From Agapanthus africanus (lineage: Eukaryota > Streptophyta > Magnoliopsida > Asparagales > Amaryllidaceae): a stretch of 64,000 bases of DNA. Within the stretch, counting starts at the first letter, position 1, and every line of letters starts with the position of its first letter. Location of the stretch: contig JASDDO010000019.1 of the NCBI GenBank assembly GCA_030015575.1, positions 509,798,986-509,862,985 on the forward strand, read 5' to 3'. Shown in pieces: positions 28,858-41,083 of this stretch. Under the pieces are notes generated by a model that saw only the letters and a program-made list of their open reading frames with translations, was not told the origin of the DNA and made no database searches. Position numbers and translations under genes: made by a program.

Positions 28858-31551
28858 TGTAACGCTTCGAAAATCGTTTAGGCAGTTTTTCGGTAATCGG
28901 CTGAATTAGCAGCTTTTTCCGTAAAAAGTCAAAATAGGTATTTTTCATTATAGGCCTAATTATACAAAATTTAGATAAGATATTACTATAAATTGGTTAC
29001 TAAAATGTTACTTAAAATTTTCTAGTTAATTAAAAAAATTTCCTTAATTAATTATTTTTAATATTATTTTAAGCTTTTAAAAATACATTTAATTAGTGAT
29101 AAATACAAATTTAATTAGGTAAATGACACACTTAGGAACCATTATAAACTAAAATTGATTATTAACAAAAATTTTACCAAAACTTTCTAAGATTTGTTGT
29201 TTCATGGCAAAATAATGAATGAAAAAGGGTTTTTTTGTGAAAATTTGATGTGAAGGACATTAATTGAGCTTGGAAATGACTTTTTGTGTAGAAATTTCTA
29301 CACAAATCTCTCACAACTCACCCCTCCTAGCTCTGGCCGAGCCATTCAGCTGCTGCTCTCCACTTTCCCTTCTCATTTTTCCTTCAAATTCTTGCAAAAA
29401 TCAATGAAAATCCACAAAAATACACCATTTTCTTCATAAATTCAAACCATAATCCTTGTCCACCTCTTTCCAACCCTAATTTGTTTTAAAACAAGGTGAA
29501 AGGGGCATCTTTCAAGGTCAAGTGCAAGTTGCGGTTCACTTGGGAGGATTAAATCCTAAACTGGTTGTTAAATTTGTAGTTTAAATAAGCTAGTTTAGTG
29601 TTTTAAAGTGTTAATTTTATTGAAATGGTTGGTTTTTTTGAAATTCAAGAGAGGTGGAGATGCCCTAATTTGGGTTTGAAGTTGAATAAGTGTGTTTAGA
29701 TTAGTTTTATGGCCAGGGTTTGAAGTTGAATAAGTGTGTTTAGATTAGTTTTGTGGCCATCTAGTGTATTAGGTCGGATGGTTATGCGATGTAGCGATCG
29801 CTACACCGTTAAATCGCGACAATTTCATCGATATTACTAAGCTAATTGCTTACTAGTTTTTCTAAAATTTTAGGAGGTGATCTAATTGTGTTATTTTGGC
29901 AATATAATTAGCATCTCATACGACTATTAGTGTGCGCGAATGCGGTGTTTTGTCTAGTCGGGTTTTAGTTTTGACGATTGCCCCGAAACGGCGATTTTAG
30001 TTAAGGTTTTAGCGATTTTCGTGCGTTTTCCGCGCACTGAGTGCACGTTGTGATAAATTCGAGAGTGTCGATCTTTTCATATTATGAGTTGCGTCATTTC
30101 ATGAACCTATAATCTTATATTGTATGTTTTGCAATTATAGGATCGGTCGTGGAAATATCGGACGTGGCACGCAAAGGCAAGGCGGTAGTCGGATCGGATT
30201 AGCGAGGCATTCAGGTGAGTAGATGTATTCATCTATGGGGGAATCGTCTGGATGGCGCGAGGCACCCCCTAGTTAGGATTACCTTATTTCTTACAAGATT
30301 TGCATTGTTAGTTAGCTTACCCCTTCATTTACATTGCATACCCTTATAACTAATCGTCTGTTAGATTGCATGGATATTCATATACACATGTGCGATATCA
30401 CTTCGTAGTACACGAACACCATTATCATTGGCTTCTGTTGCATGCGCACTATTCATGTGACACACACGCCTTTGGTAATTGCCATGCCACGAGCACCATA
30501 GAACCTGTTTAGCTTAGTGTCACCACTTGCATCATACATGATATATGAAATCGCATAGCATGTATATATACCTTGCATCATCATCATACTTACATAGATT
30601 TTTAGCCACAAATTACATCGCATACCTTGGTATCATAGACATTTATCACATACAACATGTTGGGTATTATGATTTCTTGATGGTATTTAGCTATTATACA
30701 GATATTCTTTTTCTAAAGTTAAGAATGCAGAACTCTTAGCATTTAAAATATTTAAAGATTTAGTAATGACATTGCATACATGTGCATGCATACTAGAGGT
30801 ATTACATCACATCTGGACATACATGCTGTGACGGATTTACGTGCATTCTTACGATTGCCTTACTAGATGTTATATTCTACTCATGAGCTGGCAACTCACC
30901 CCCGTTGTGCCACAGTGTCTTGCAGGTCGGACTCATCAGCCTAGTAGCGGCGGCTTATCTTGTTAGTGACTTCTTTTGCTCAGACTCGCGACATTGCTCG
31001 TAGGTGGGTTGTGAGAGTGCTTTTATCTCTTTTCTTTTGTACTATTTTTGTATCTAGTATTCTCCATCTACCACTTCTTATTTGTATATGCGACCTAGTG
31101 ATGAGACTGAGAGATTTGTGTATGTGTGGTTTCTTTTGGGTCGAGCTCACTTGAGTCGACGTTATGTTTTCTGATATTTAGCATTTCTTTATGCTCTTTG
31201 GCTTGATATTATATATTTTGCGTGTGGTTGTGATCTGCCTTGGACGAAGAGCTAGCTCCCGCTTGGGGATGCCATTTTGTGATTACAGGTTATATATCTT
31301 GTTGTACCCATTTTGGGGGATAGAATTTACAAGGGAGACTCTGCCGAAATTTTCAGAAATTATTGATGCTTTTAAAAAGGGGTTCAATGCAACTTAATTG
31401 ATTTAAAAATCGTTTTCATGTAAGGTTTTGCTTCACTCTCTTTTGATTTTGGTTTAGATTTTCTGGGCTTTGGCTGACTTAGGTTACGGTACGCCTTTAG
31501 ACGTCTCGTAATCTAAGTGCCAGTCACGTTCTGTACTTTCGGGTCGTGATG
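28858..31551 (+). mobile_element. S1: solo gypsy (chromovirus-like) LTR
   Basis: 2694 bp starting TGTAACGCTTCG and ending GGGTCGTGATG. It is related to the G1/G3 LTRs by the exon-like block, the acceptor-like region (CTCACCCCCGTTGTGCC), the 31-bp box and the end. The expected terminal CA is TG here, probably by mutation. The target duplication has one mismatch, so the insertion is old. A short direct repeat (GGGTTTGAAGTTGAATAAGT) occurs twice at 29669-29740. Confidence 0.85.
30141..30214 (+). other. Candidate internal exon in S1
   Basis: 74 nt between TTGCAATTATAG and GTGAGTAGATG. The downstream acceptor-like GTCTTGCAG ends at 30925, so the putative intron is about 0.71 kb, against about 1.95 kb in G1 and 2.3 kb in G3. 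Confidence 0.42.
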
Positions 31552-31556
31552 GATAT

Positions 31557-32860
31557 GTAAAAAGCGATTGTGATAATTCATCAACCCATCGAGAAATTTG
31601 GTCAAATCCCTCAAGATTCATGAGAAAATATGGGTACGCCGAACTTGGTAAACCAGACATAGGAAATGAAATTGATACGGTGCCTTGCAAGGTCGGAACA
31701 ATGGAAAGAATGGAGGGGAGTGATTGAGAAGGGGTATCAAGTAAAGGTTCAGGAGGGTGTACACAGTTAATGACAGGGATATGATGAATTCGAAAATCCG
31801 ACTCATCAAGAAAAATTGGTTCATCCTCAAAAATATCCTTAAAATTCTCCTCAAAATTCAGCTTATCCATGCAAATTTCATCAAAATCAAGAAACATATT
31901 GAATTCGGGATAAACAGTTAATAACTCGGGATGATGAATTGGAGAGAAAAACTCATCCAAAGCAGCGGGTTCATCATCCAAAATATTCCTAGCGTCAATA
32001 TCCTCAATCAAGTGAAAATAAATTTTCTCAGACACCTCATCAAAGCATGGATTTCAATTGATTCCGGTTCTAAGATGGAGGTATAGAGGTCAAAAGGATT
32101 GGGTGTGGTTTCACTCAAAAGGGACCCTTCACAATCGGGTAAATCAAAAATTACAAAGTCGCACAACTCATTAAACATTCTATCTTCACTTAGTAAATCA
32201 TTTGGGACAAATGATAGACATTCAAAACTAGAGTTGTGCGATTCAGTTTGCAATGGGTAGGTTTGATTTGGAAGGGTGTACAGCTCACTCTATGCATTCA
32301 AATTTCAAGCTGTCCTACCGCCCCATCATATATTGGAAAATTTGGAGCTAGTTAAAAACTAGCTACCGGGTCACTAGGTTGTATGAGGGCGGCCATGGAC
32401 GCATTCAAATCCATCATCTGTTAGCATGATGTTACCCTAAAGTCTTCCAACGACTATTCCAGACTAGACATAGGTTGTGACGTGGTTTCAGTAAAAGATT
32501 CGAAGTTGTTTGGATACTGGAAACCCCCAAAAGGCTGTTCAGAAGCAATGTCTAGGGAATGCGCAAAATTTGGGTAGGATGGATAGGAATTGAATGGTTG
32601 GACGGGAGTAGGATCAACATTTGGATAAGAAGGTGAATAGAATTGTTGATCCCAAGAATTTGCAGTGGTGACATGAGTGAAAGATCGGCTACGGGATTGT
32701 TCAATAGACATGGGTCTTGGAGTTACAACTGGACTCGAAAAAGGGGTATCAACGTAAGAAGGTGGGGAACGTTGAAACGGTTGAGATACAAAGTGGATTG
32801 CGGAGTCCAATTGGTAGTCCTAGACACGTTTATCCGATCTTTCAAAGAAATTTTTAACAT
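31557..32860 (-). pseudogene. E-family protein of unknown function, broken copy in E1
   Basis: Minus-strand frame from an ATG at 32860, matching the longer E2 copy. The N-terminal part is rich in Ser, Pro, Tyr and Asn (SPPSYVDTPF, VTPRPMS, DIASEQPFGGFQYPNNFES). A conserved FMAALIQPSDPVASF segment and a very acidic C-terminal part follow (HLIEDIDARNILDDEP, FLDESDF). There are several stops and frameshifts. The tail is cut by S1 and would continue at 28838. I do not recognise the family. It has no zinc knuckle or protease motif, so calling it Gag would be a guess from position only. Confidence 0.65.
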
Positions 32861-32915
32861 GGAGGAATCGTTCGAAATTCGGCCAAAGCAAGAACCGTAG
32901 GAAGTAATGTCTGGT

Positions 32916-32963
32916 CATAAGTACCAAAGTTTGGCAAGAGTTTTTCTAGGTGGGGTACCCATG
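32916..32963 (-). other. 15-codon frame upstream of E1 protein, ending in a stop shared with E2
   Basis: On the minus strand an ATG (MGTPPRKTLAKLWYL) leads to TGA. The frame is then open into the main protein frame. E2 has ATG, 15 codons and TAA at the identical codon (39669-39622). This is either an upstream open frame or a readthrough-type leader. Confidence 0.5.
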
Positions 32964-33116
32964 TTATGAAGAGAGAAAGGAGAAGAAAAAATGTGATTTT
33001 TTTATATATATATATTTTTTATAAAGTTAGTTATTAACAAAACATTTAAATATACGCACAAAAAAGAATATGGACAAAAATAATCATGACACAAAAATAC
33101 CACGCATCTAATCATT

Positions 33117-33371
33117 CTAGGATTCACCTAGGTCAACTAGACCTACTAAAGAACCTGATTGTCGAAGTAAAACTGTGTCGAGAAACGGGCTCAAGATATA
33201 CTGATCATGAGGCCAGGTAAGTGCAGATATAAGGGGAGGTTTTCCGACGCTTTCGCGAAAGTCCTTAATTAAATAACCCTTTCTTCTTTGGCGGTTTCGC
33301 CGTGAACACTTTCCTAGACACCCCGGGAACGATATACCGTTAAACGGTGTTCTAAATACAGTTAACTTCAC
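33117..33371 (-). other. Conserved minus-strand frame without ATG, E1
   Basis: An 84-codon frame with FPGCLGKCSRRN, KGYLIKDFRESVGKPPL and ALTWPHDQYILSP. About 80 percent of residues match the E2 copy (39837-40079). No ATG is available and a TAG precedes it in both copies, so if it is translated it would need splicing. The family is not recognised. It lies between the primer site and the main protein frame. The remaining stretch 33372-34350 is AT-rich and I see nothing else in it. Confidence 0.4.
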
Positions 33372-34350
33372 CTAGTGAGCACGAAGTCCTTAAAGGCTTA
33401 AAGTCTAGTTTCTTTTAAAATTTGTGTTGGTAAACGTTATGCTCAAGTTCGTGATTTGTGGGCCACGGAAAAGGGGATCAAATCCTTTACCGTATATTGT
33501 GGGGTTCGCTTGCCCTTAAGTCCGTATTAATGTATGCAATGCGCAATTCAATGAAAAAAAATTTTGTTCAAAATTTCAAACAATCATTTTTTATGTTTAA
33601 GCTTGGAACTGCAACAAATACGGGTAGTTAATTTTGGCGATTGGTAGCGAACTTGCAAAGAATTCTGCAAAGATATTATATTGGATGCATCGGATTTGAG
33701 AAGGTGTTAGTAAAGTACGTACCGATGAATTTTCGGGTTAAGAAACCCTCGTTTGAATGAAAGCCGAATAGCTTGGAACGTTCGCTTGCGCGGGCCAAAT
33801 TACCCGGATCATTGGCACTGTACTTTGTAACAACCTTAGGTTGGAATGTACATTTTGCTTCCCACGATCGCAGTTCGCAAATCCGCAAAAATCTACAAAT
33901 GTCGAAAAAACGGATTTTAGTGCGAAAAAGCGATACGAATGCCCAAATACCCTCACACTAAAAATTATAAAAAAACAAACAATAAAAATAGGAAAACAAC
34001 ATAACACTGGAGCCCAGAGGAAAAAATTGGAGGCAAAATGAGGCAACTGGGCCGGCGAGCTCAGTTATTGAAGGTATGTCGCCGGGCTACTTTTGGAGTT
34101 TGGGCTCCAAACTTCTTCTGTGTTCACAGTGCTCAACTAGTGTCTCATTGGTATTATTTATCTTTTTAGTTTAGTTCTAGAGTGCAAGCAGGTAAGAAAT
34201 CCAGAGAGCAAAAAAATTGTTAACGAAGTTAGTTTTTGTTTTGGTTTTAGGTTTTTTGAAATTTTTAGTTTGTTTTGAAAATAAGGTTAGTTGTATAAAT
34301 GAGATGTACAATGATTAACCCGAAATAACAAAAATAAAAACGTTACCGTC

Positions 34351-34368
34351 TCCCCGGCAACTGCGCCA
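34351..34368 (-). promoter_or_regulatory. E1 primer binding site (tRNA-Asp)
   Basis: Minus strand reads TGGCGCAGTTGCCGGGGA, matching the 3' end of plant tRNA-Asp with one mismatch. It lies two bases from the LTR end. Confidence 0.85.
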
Positions 34369-34370
34369 TT

Positions 34371-36024
34371 TGATCGCACGCTCTCGGCGTGTCGAGTTTT
34401 ATGTTCTAAAGTTTAACCACGATCAAGGACGGTGTCGCTTTGCAGCTAGCCGGTTGAGCACGGGTCGATCCACAGGGAGACGGAGCATTTTAGGTTCTTG
34501 TTCTCACGAGTTAATGCGCGTGGGCGGAATTGTTCATATCTATCCTATGTGTATATATGCACAATTATAAATTGTTAGGAATAGAAAAGAAAGTGTAAGC
34601 TAGTGGATTCCGTACTCAATCCTTTGAGCCGAACTTAACCAATGATGCTAGAGCAATCGGCAACAACGTGAATTAGGGTATTTAAGCACGGTATTAGTGA
34701 AATCCGGCTTATTAAGCCTTGTCTTTCCGTTCTTGTCTCTTTCTTTCTCCTCCGGCCAAACCGAACGCAATCGGTCGCGGTTAGGAATCACCGATACCTT
34801 GGTAGGGTAGGGTGCCTAACGGAGCGCTTGCGTATGGTTTGGGTGAAGTTTCAAATGGAAAAGACGGGAAAAGGAAATGGGAAACGAAAAACCCTAACTT
34901 ACAATAATGTATTCTTTTCATAACAATACATATTCATAAACCAAACAAAACAACAACAAAGAGAGCAAAAGTGAAGAGAAAAGAAAAGAAAGGAAAAAGC
35001 ATTGCAAGTAAGTAAAGGGCATGGTAATAAATTGCATGAATGTAAAAGCAAGTAATAAAAGAGCAAGATAAAGTGAACTAGGAACCCAAGAGCACATAAC
35101 AAACCATGGAATCAAATACCTAAACTTAAACTTGCAAGCTCAATTAAGAGATTGCATGATCAAGTGAAGATAATGATCCCAAGATGAAATGAAGGCACAA
35201 AGAGAAATCTTTATTCATACCAAAGTAATGATACAACCCTTGAGTGCAATAACCAAAGCTTAACCTTGCAAGCTCAAAGAAGAGGTTGCAAGATGAAGTT
35301 AAGGCAAAGACTCAAGGGGTTAGCTTTGTACAAGAGAACAAAAGAGTTGAAGTGTAAAATGAAAGATACAATGTGAGACCCCTCTCCCTTGCTGCCTTTT
35401 TCTGTATTTATAGGCTCAAAAGAAAATTAAACAAAAATATAAAAATGAGCCGAGGTGGAATCAGGGGTAGGCCCACAGAAATCTGGGGGCTAATGGAGGA
35501 AGTAGGGCCGGCCACAAGGGTGTTGATCTCGGGCCAAATCCGAGCTCTGGGGCTCGAGCTTGGTGTGTTAACTTGTTTGTTCCCCCACATCACTTTGGTC
35601 CAGTTTGATTTGTCTATTTGAATTTTGTTTGCACCCAATGCTTGGAGGGAAACATGAATCTTTTGGTCACATCACTACTTTATGCATTGAATGTACATCA
35701 CACCATGCCCACTTGCTCCTTGATTCATGGCTTCCCCATCCCATGGTCTATGCCAAAGAGCATGGGTACACACTTGCATTGTGTTGACCAAAATATTGTG
35801 CATACATTTTATTCGAAAAATCTCTTTGGATAACGGTCGGTTTCCAGTTCTGGTTGCAGTGTCGGCTCACATATGATATATCCATGGTTTTAAGTGTTTT
35901 TCCAGTATTATGTCACGGATACCTGTTATCTGTATTACTGAGCAAACATCGGTTAATAGTACTGATATATACAAAAAATAGATAATGAATGGGTGGTATT
36001 AAATGCAGTTTTCTGTGATGAACA
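34371..36024 (-). repeat. E1 5' LTR (1654 bp)
   Basis: On the + strand it starts TGATCGCACG and ends GATGAACA. It aligns end to end with the E2 5' LTR (1650 bp). A minus-strand TATA box (TATAAATA, 35405-35412) fits a promoter about 0.6 kb into the LTR. Confidence 0.88.
35405..35412 (-). promoter_or_regulatory. TATA box of E1 5' LTR
   Basis: TATAAATA on the minus strand, conserved in all three E LTR copies (also 27309-27316 and 42090-42097). Confidence 0.65.
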
Positions 36025-36553
36025 TGGTGCTCGGCCCAAATCCGAGCTCTGGGTCTCGTTTTTGTTGTGTTGTCTTGTGTTGTCCCCCACATCACTCTGA
36101 TGTTGTTTGCTTGGTCTAAAATAACCTGGTTTGTCTTCATAGTTTGGTGGGAAACTAGATGTTTTAACTTATATGAACACTTTATTGCATTTATTGCACC
36201 ATCAATGCACATCACACCATGCCCACTTGTGCCATGATTCATGGCTGCCCCATCATGGTCCATGTGCCAAAAAGTCTTGTGTACACACTTGTATGTGTTG
36301 GACCATTTAGATAAAAAAAATGTGTACACAAGCATGTTGCACAAAGAAACTCTTGGGATATCGGTCGGTTTACGGTTCTGGTTGCAGTGTCGGCTCACAA
36401 ATGATATATCCGTGATTTTGAATGTATTTCCAGTATTTTGTCACGGATATCTGTAATCTGTATTACTGAGCAGATACTGGTTAATAGTACCGATAAATAC
36501 AAAAAATAGATAATGAATGAGTGATATTAAAATGCAATATTCTGGTATGAACA
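36025..36553 (-). repeat. E2 3' LTR fragment
   Basis: Matches the E2 5' LTR from 42207 to 42733 (starting TGGTGCTCGGCCCAAATCCG, ending GGTATGAACA). Together with the E1 LTR beside it, it mimics a single 2.2-kb LTR with an internal duplication. Confidence 0.85.
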
Positions 36554-36568
36554 AATACCCCCAAACTT
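36554..36568 (-). promoter_or_regulatory. E2 polypurine tract
   Basis: Minus strand AAGTTTGGGGGTATT directly before the LTR start TGTTCATACC. Confidence 0.85.
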
Positions 36569-38284
36569 ATCTTTTACTCGTCCCGAGCAAAACAAAAATC
36601 CTAGCCTCAGTTTCCCAGGGAACGCGATTCCACTGAGTGCGTGCAACAAGCCGTTAAACCTCTAGGTGTCCCTAGTAGAAGGAGTGTTGTCTCCTGAGGG
36701 TTTTCAGCGGATACTACCCACAAAATCCCGTCAAGCTAGTTTCATAAGTTAACATTGATTCTACTCCTACAGTTTAGTATCTAGGTTCGAAATTCTATTA
36801 ACCTAAGTTAGAAATATCCAACCTTTATGTTTCATACCTCTTATCTATTTAACCTTAGATCCTATACGTTCCAAAAGAGTTTAGAAAGATGTTGATATCT
36901 CCTGAGTTTCACTTCTAAAGTGCGATCTCAAATCAGGGATTTTTATCAACTTTACAGAAAACATAAGTCTTATTCTTTATTTCTATCATTCATCCAAACA
37001 TCGATTGTATACCCCTATGTGTGTGTAAATTATTCACCCCTATACTTATGAATTCAATTCAAGCTATAGTATCCTTGCCCTAATACCTAATACTACTTTT
37101 TTCGTTAAATGATGTACAATGTTGCTCACATACCTTTCATGCGACTATTAATGCTTCTTAAGGCACTAACGACCGATTACTGAATGTGTGAGCTTAAAGC
37201 GTAAATAGCAGTTTCCAGGTCTTGATTTTATTTATTTTTCTTTTCATTTTTCTTTTTCAAGAACGGATATTTTTTTTTCAATGATGCTCTTTAGGTGGTT
37301 AGCTTTAAATACCGTTTTTTCTTTCATAATAGGTTTTCAGGTAAGAGTATTTCTAGTTATTCTCTACTATCCCATGTTTCAAGGTGCGTGTATGTGCAGT
37401 TTGTAGGGTATATACATTCTAAATTTGAATTCAAGAATGGAAACTATTTTTCAGACTTATCCTTCAGTAAAGCTTCAATACTTTGCCTTCATCTCGAATT
37501 AACTAAAATCTGAACTCAAGATTGCCTATTTCTCAAAAAAAATGTAAGGACTTATATTTACCAAAGTTTAAAAAAAAGAGGATTGTTTTAAGGGTTTTCA
37601 ATTCCTAAGCTTAAGATTTAGTTATTTCTAACGTATCAACTAAAATTTCGGAGAAAATCTAAGTTACCCTATTAGCTAACTTGATAACAAAGTTTTTATA
37701 TTTTTGTAAATTTTTTTGATTTTTATGGGTTTTTAAATATGTATGCAAATGCATAATATACAAATGAATGCGAAGGAAGAAAGCTTACCGAGCACACCCC
37801 CAAACTTAAACTTGACAGTGCCCTTACTGTCAGGCTATACCAAGAGGGTCAAAATTGTCGGCGCTCCCTAAAAAAAATTATATACAAAACAAAAAAGAAA
37901 ACCAAAAATATATACAAAAAAAGGTCCTCCCAAACTTAAGTAAAACAGTGTTTCCACTATTAAGCGTTGAAGTCCAGGATTAGGGAGGAAAGAACAGTAT
38001 CAATCTATACAAGGTCTTACACAGGCCAAAAGTGAGCACCAACCATTCAAAATTCTATCGCTATAAAGCAGTGGCTGGTGAAAGAATGCGGAGATAAAAG
38101 AAATGGAGAATACCCGAGACCGTATGTGGGTAGAAGTGGTATACGGTCCCGGTATATGAGAAGAAGAATAGCGGAAGGGAAAAAGAAGTGGAATACAAAC
38201 TCGAGGGTGGAAATGGAGTGAATAAATTAGTACATTTTATGATGACCGATGTGTAAAAAGCGATTGTACTAATTTATTAACCCG
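36569..38284 (-). other. E2 interior, 3' side
   Basis: No convincing gene. It aligns with E1 27367-28852. It has two further polypurine-like tracts (CACCCCCAAACTT near 37795; CCCAAACTTAAG near 37929), each beside a hairpin. GACAGTG-CCCT-TACTGTC is near 37817, and the second stem has one mismatch. Confidence 0.6.
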
Positions 38285-39567
38285 TCAAGAAATGGGGTCA
38301 AATCCTTCAAGATTCATGAGAAAACATGGGTACGCCGAACTTGGTAAACCAGACACAGGAAGTGAAAGTGATACGGTGTCTTGCAAGGTCGGAACGATGG
38401 AAAGGATGGAGGGAAGTGGTTGAGGAAAGTTATCAGTTAAAGGTTCCGTAGGGTGTACACAGTCAATGAAAGGGATAGGATGAATTGGAAAATCCGACTC
38501 ATCAAGCAAAACTGGTTCATCCTCAAGAATATCCTCGAAATTTTCCTCAAAGTTAAGCTCATCCATACATTTATCATCAAAATCCAGACGCATATGGAGT
38601 TTGGGAAAACAGTTAAAGACTCGGGATGATGAATTGGAGATAAAAACTCAGCCAAATCTGAGGGTTCATCATCCAAAATATTCCCAACGTCAATATCCTC
38701 AATTAAGTGAAAATCAATTTTCTCAGACAGCTCAACAAAGCCATGGATATCAATCAATTCAGGTTCTAGAGTAGAGGTGAAGAGTTCAAAAGGATTGGGT
38801 GTAGTTTCACTCGAAAGGGACCCTTCATAATCGGGTAAATCAAACACTACAAAGTCGCACAACTCATTAAACGTTCTATTTTCAACTGGTGAATTATTTT
38901 GAACACTAGATAGACATTCAAAACCAGAGTTGTGGTATTCAATTTGGGACGGGTAGGTTTGATTTGGAAGGGTGCACAACTCACTCTCTCCACTCAAATT
39001 CTCAACCTGTCCTACCGCCTCATCATACATTGGAAAATTTGGAGCTAGTTGGAAACTAGCTACCGGGTCACTAGGTTGTATGAGGGCGGCCATGAACGCA
39101 TTCAAATCCATCATCTGTTGGTATGACGCTACCCGAAATTCTTCTAACGACTGTTCCAAACTAGACATAGATTGTGAAGGGGTTTCCGTAAATGATTCAA
39201 AGTTGTTTGGATACTGAAAACTCCCAAAAGTCTGTTCAGAAGCAATGTCTAGGGAAGGTGTAAAAGTTGGGTAGGACTGGTTTGAATTGAATGGCTGGAC
39301 AGGGGTAGGATTAACATACGGATAAGAAGGTGAATGGAATTGTTGATCCAAAGAATTCGCAGTGGTGAAAGGAGTGAAAGATCGGTTACGAGATTGTTCA
39401 ATACGTCCAGCAAGAGACATAGGTCTTGGAGTTACAACTGGACTCTCAAAAGGGGTATCAACGTAAGAAGGTGGTGAAAGTTGAAACGGTTGATACAAAG
39501 TGCATTGCAGAGTCCAATTAGTAGTCCTAGATGCGTCTATCGGACCATTCAAAGAAATTTTGGGCAT
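38285..39567 (-). pseudogene. E-family protein of unknown function, E2 copy with one frameshift
   Basis: Minus-strand frame from ATG at 39567 (MPKISLNGPIDAS), open for about 325 family-like codons. It then loses phase near 38600 and continues as MRLDFDDKCMDELNFEENFE to 38285. E1 reads through this point in one frame, so the shift is a recent one-base change. The joined length would be about 430 residues. The N-terminal half is Ser/Pro/Gln/Asn-rich and probably disordered. The middle has SLEEFRVASYQQMMDLNAFM, possibly helical, and the C-terminal third is strongly acidic. I recognise no family. A structural protein of a non-autonomous element is one possibility, and the extra leader ORF of Tat/Ogre elements another. 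Confidence 0.65.
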
Positions 39568-39621
39568 GGAAGGGTCGTTCGAAACTCGGCCAAAGCAAGA
39601 ACCATAGGAAGTAATGTCTGG

Positions 39622-39669
39622 TTATGGGTACCATAGATTGGCAAGAGTTCTGCGAGGTGGGATACCCAT
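39622..39669 (-). other. 15-codon frame upstream of E2 protein
   Basis: ATG, then GIPPRRTLANLWYP, then TAA. The main protein frame follows in the same phase. E1 has a stop at the same codon but as TGA. Confidence 0.5.
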
Positions 39670-39836
39670 GATATGAAGAGAAGAAGAAGATAGGAAAGGA
39701 AGTGAAAAAGAATGTGGGTTTTTCATTTTATATATTTTTTTATTTTTTGTTAGTTATCAACAAAAGAATGAAATACACAAAAAAACAATTTGGAGAAAAA
39801 CAATCACGACACAAAAATACCACACACCTAATCGGT

Positions 39837-40079
39837 CTAGGGTTCACCTAGGTCAACTAGACCTGCTCCAGGACTTGATTGTTGAAGTAAAATTGTGTCG
39901 AGAAGCGGGCTCAAGATATACTGGTCATGAGGCCAGGTAAGTGCAGAGATAAGGGGCGGTTTTCCGACGCTTTCGCGAAGGTCTTTAATTAAATAACCCT
40001 TTCTCTTTTGGAGATTTCGCCGTGAACACTTTCCTAGACACCCCGGGAACCATATACCGTTAAGCGGTATTCTAAACAC
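39837..40079 (-). other. Conserved minus-strand frame without ATG, E2
   Basis: 80 codons with FPGCLGKCSRRN and SALTWPHDQYILSP, the counterpart of E1 33117-33371. It begins with GTG after an in-frame TAG. Function unknown. The stretch 40080-41063 otherwise shows nothing I can name. Confidence 0.4.
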
Positions 40080-41063
40080 CGTTAACTTCTCCTAGTGAGC
40101 ACGAAGTCCTTAAGGCTTAAAGTCTAGTGTCTATTAAACTTTGTGCGGGTAAACGTTTATGCAAAGTTTCGTGATTTGTGGGCCACGTAAAAAGGGGATC
40201 AAATACTTTACCGTATGTTGTGGGGTTCGCTTGCCCTTAATTCCGTATTAATGGATGCAATGCGCAATTCAATAAAAATTATTCAAAAAAAATCAAACAA
40301 TCGTTTTTACGTTAAGCACTGCACTGCAACAAATACGGGTTTGTCAATTTTTGCGTTTGCTAGCGAACTTGCAAAGAATCATGTAAAGCTATTATAGTGA
40401 ATGCGTCGGATTTGAGAAGAAGGTGTTAGTAAAGTACGTACCGTTAAGTTTTTGGGTTAGGAAACCCCCGTTGAATCAAATCTGGTAAGCTTGAAAAGTT
40501 CGCTTGCGCGGGTCAAACTACCCGGATCTTTGGCACTGTACTCTGCAATCACCTTAGCTTGGAATGTACACTTTTCTCCCCACGATCGTAGTTCGTAAAT
40601 CCGTAAAACCTACAAATGTCGGAAAAAACGGATATTAGTGAGGAAAAGCGATACGAATGCCCAAATACCTACACACTAAAAATTATAAAAAAACAAACAA
40701 TAAAAATGGGACAAAAACAGAACACTGGAGCACAGAGGAAAAATTCGAGGCAGAAGGAGAAGAATAGGCCGACGAGCTCGGATATGTAGGTATTGTCGCC
40801 GGTCCTGTTGTGGCAGATGGGCTGCAAACTTCTTCTGTGTTCACAATGTTCAACTAATATCTCACCGGTATTGTTCATTTTTTTTATTTTACTCACAGAA
40901 TGCAAGCACGTATGAAATCCATAGAACAAAATTGGTTAGCTTGTGTTAATTTTTTTTTGTTTTGGTTTTTGAAATTTTTTATTTTTATGTTGTTTTTAAG
41001 AAAAGTGTTAGATGGATATTCACAAGATTAACCCGAAATAACAAGAATTAAAACGTTACTGTC

Positions 41064-41081
41064 TCCCCGGCAACGACGCCA
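41064..41081 (-). promoter_or_regulatory. E2 primer binding site (tRNA-Asp)
   Basis: Minus strand TGGCGTCGTTGCCGGGGA, matching plant tRNA-Asp with one mismatch at a different place from E1. Confidence 0.87.
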
Positions 41082-41083
41082 TT

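Larger units (their letters stand above)
26893..36024 (-). mobile_element. E1: minus-strand LTR element with tRNA-Asp primer site, non-autonomous
   Basis: On the minus strand: 5' LTR 36024-34371, primer site 34368-34351, interior with a broken protein frame, the solo LTR S1 inside it, and a remnant of the 3' LTR (27366-26893). The terminal part of the 3' LTR and the polypurine tract are deleted at about 27366/27367. The primer site matches tRNA-Asp (one mismatch), as in Athila/Tat gypsy lineages. No gag zinc finger, protease, RT or integrase motif is visible on either strand. Confidence 0.8.
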
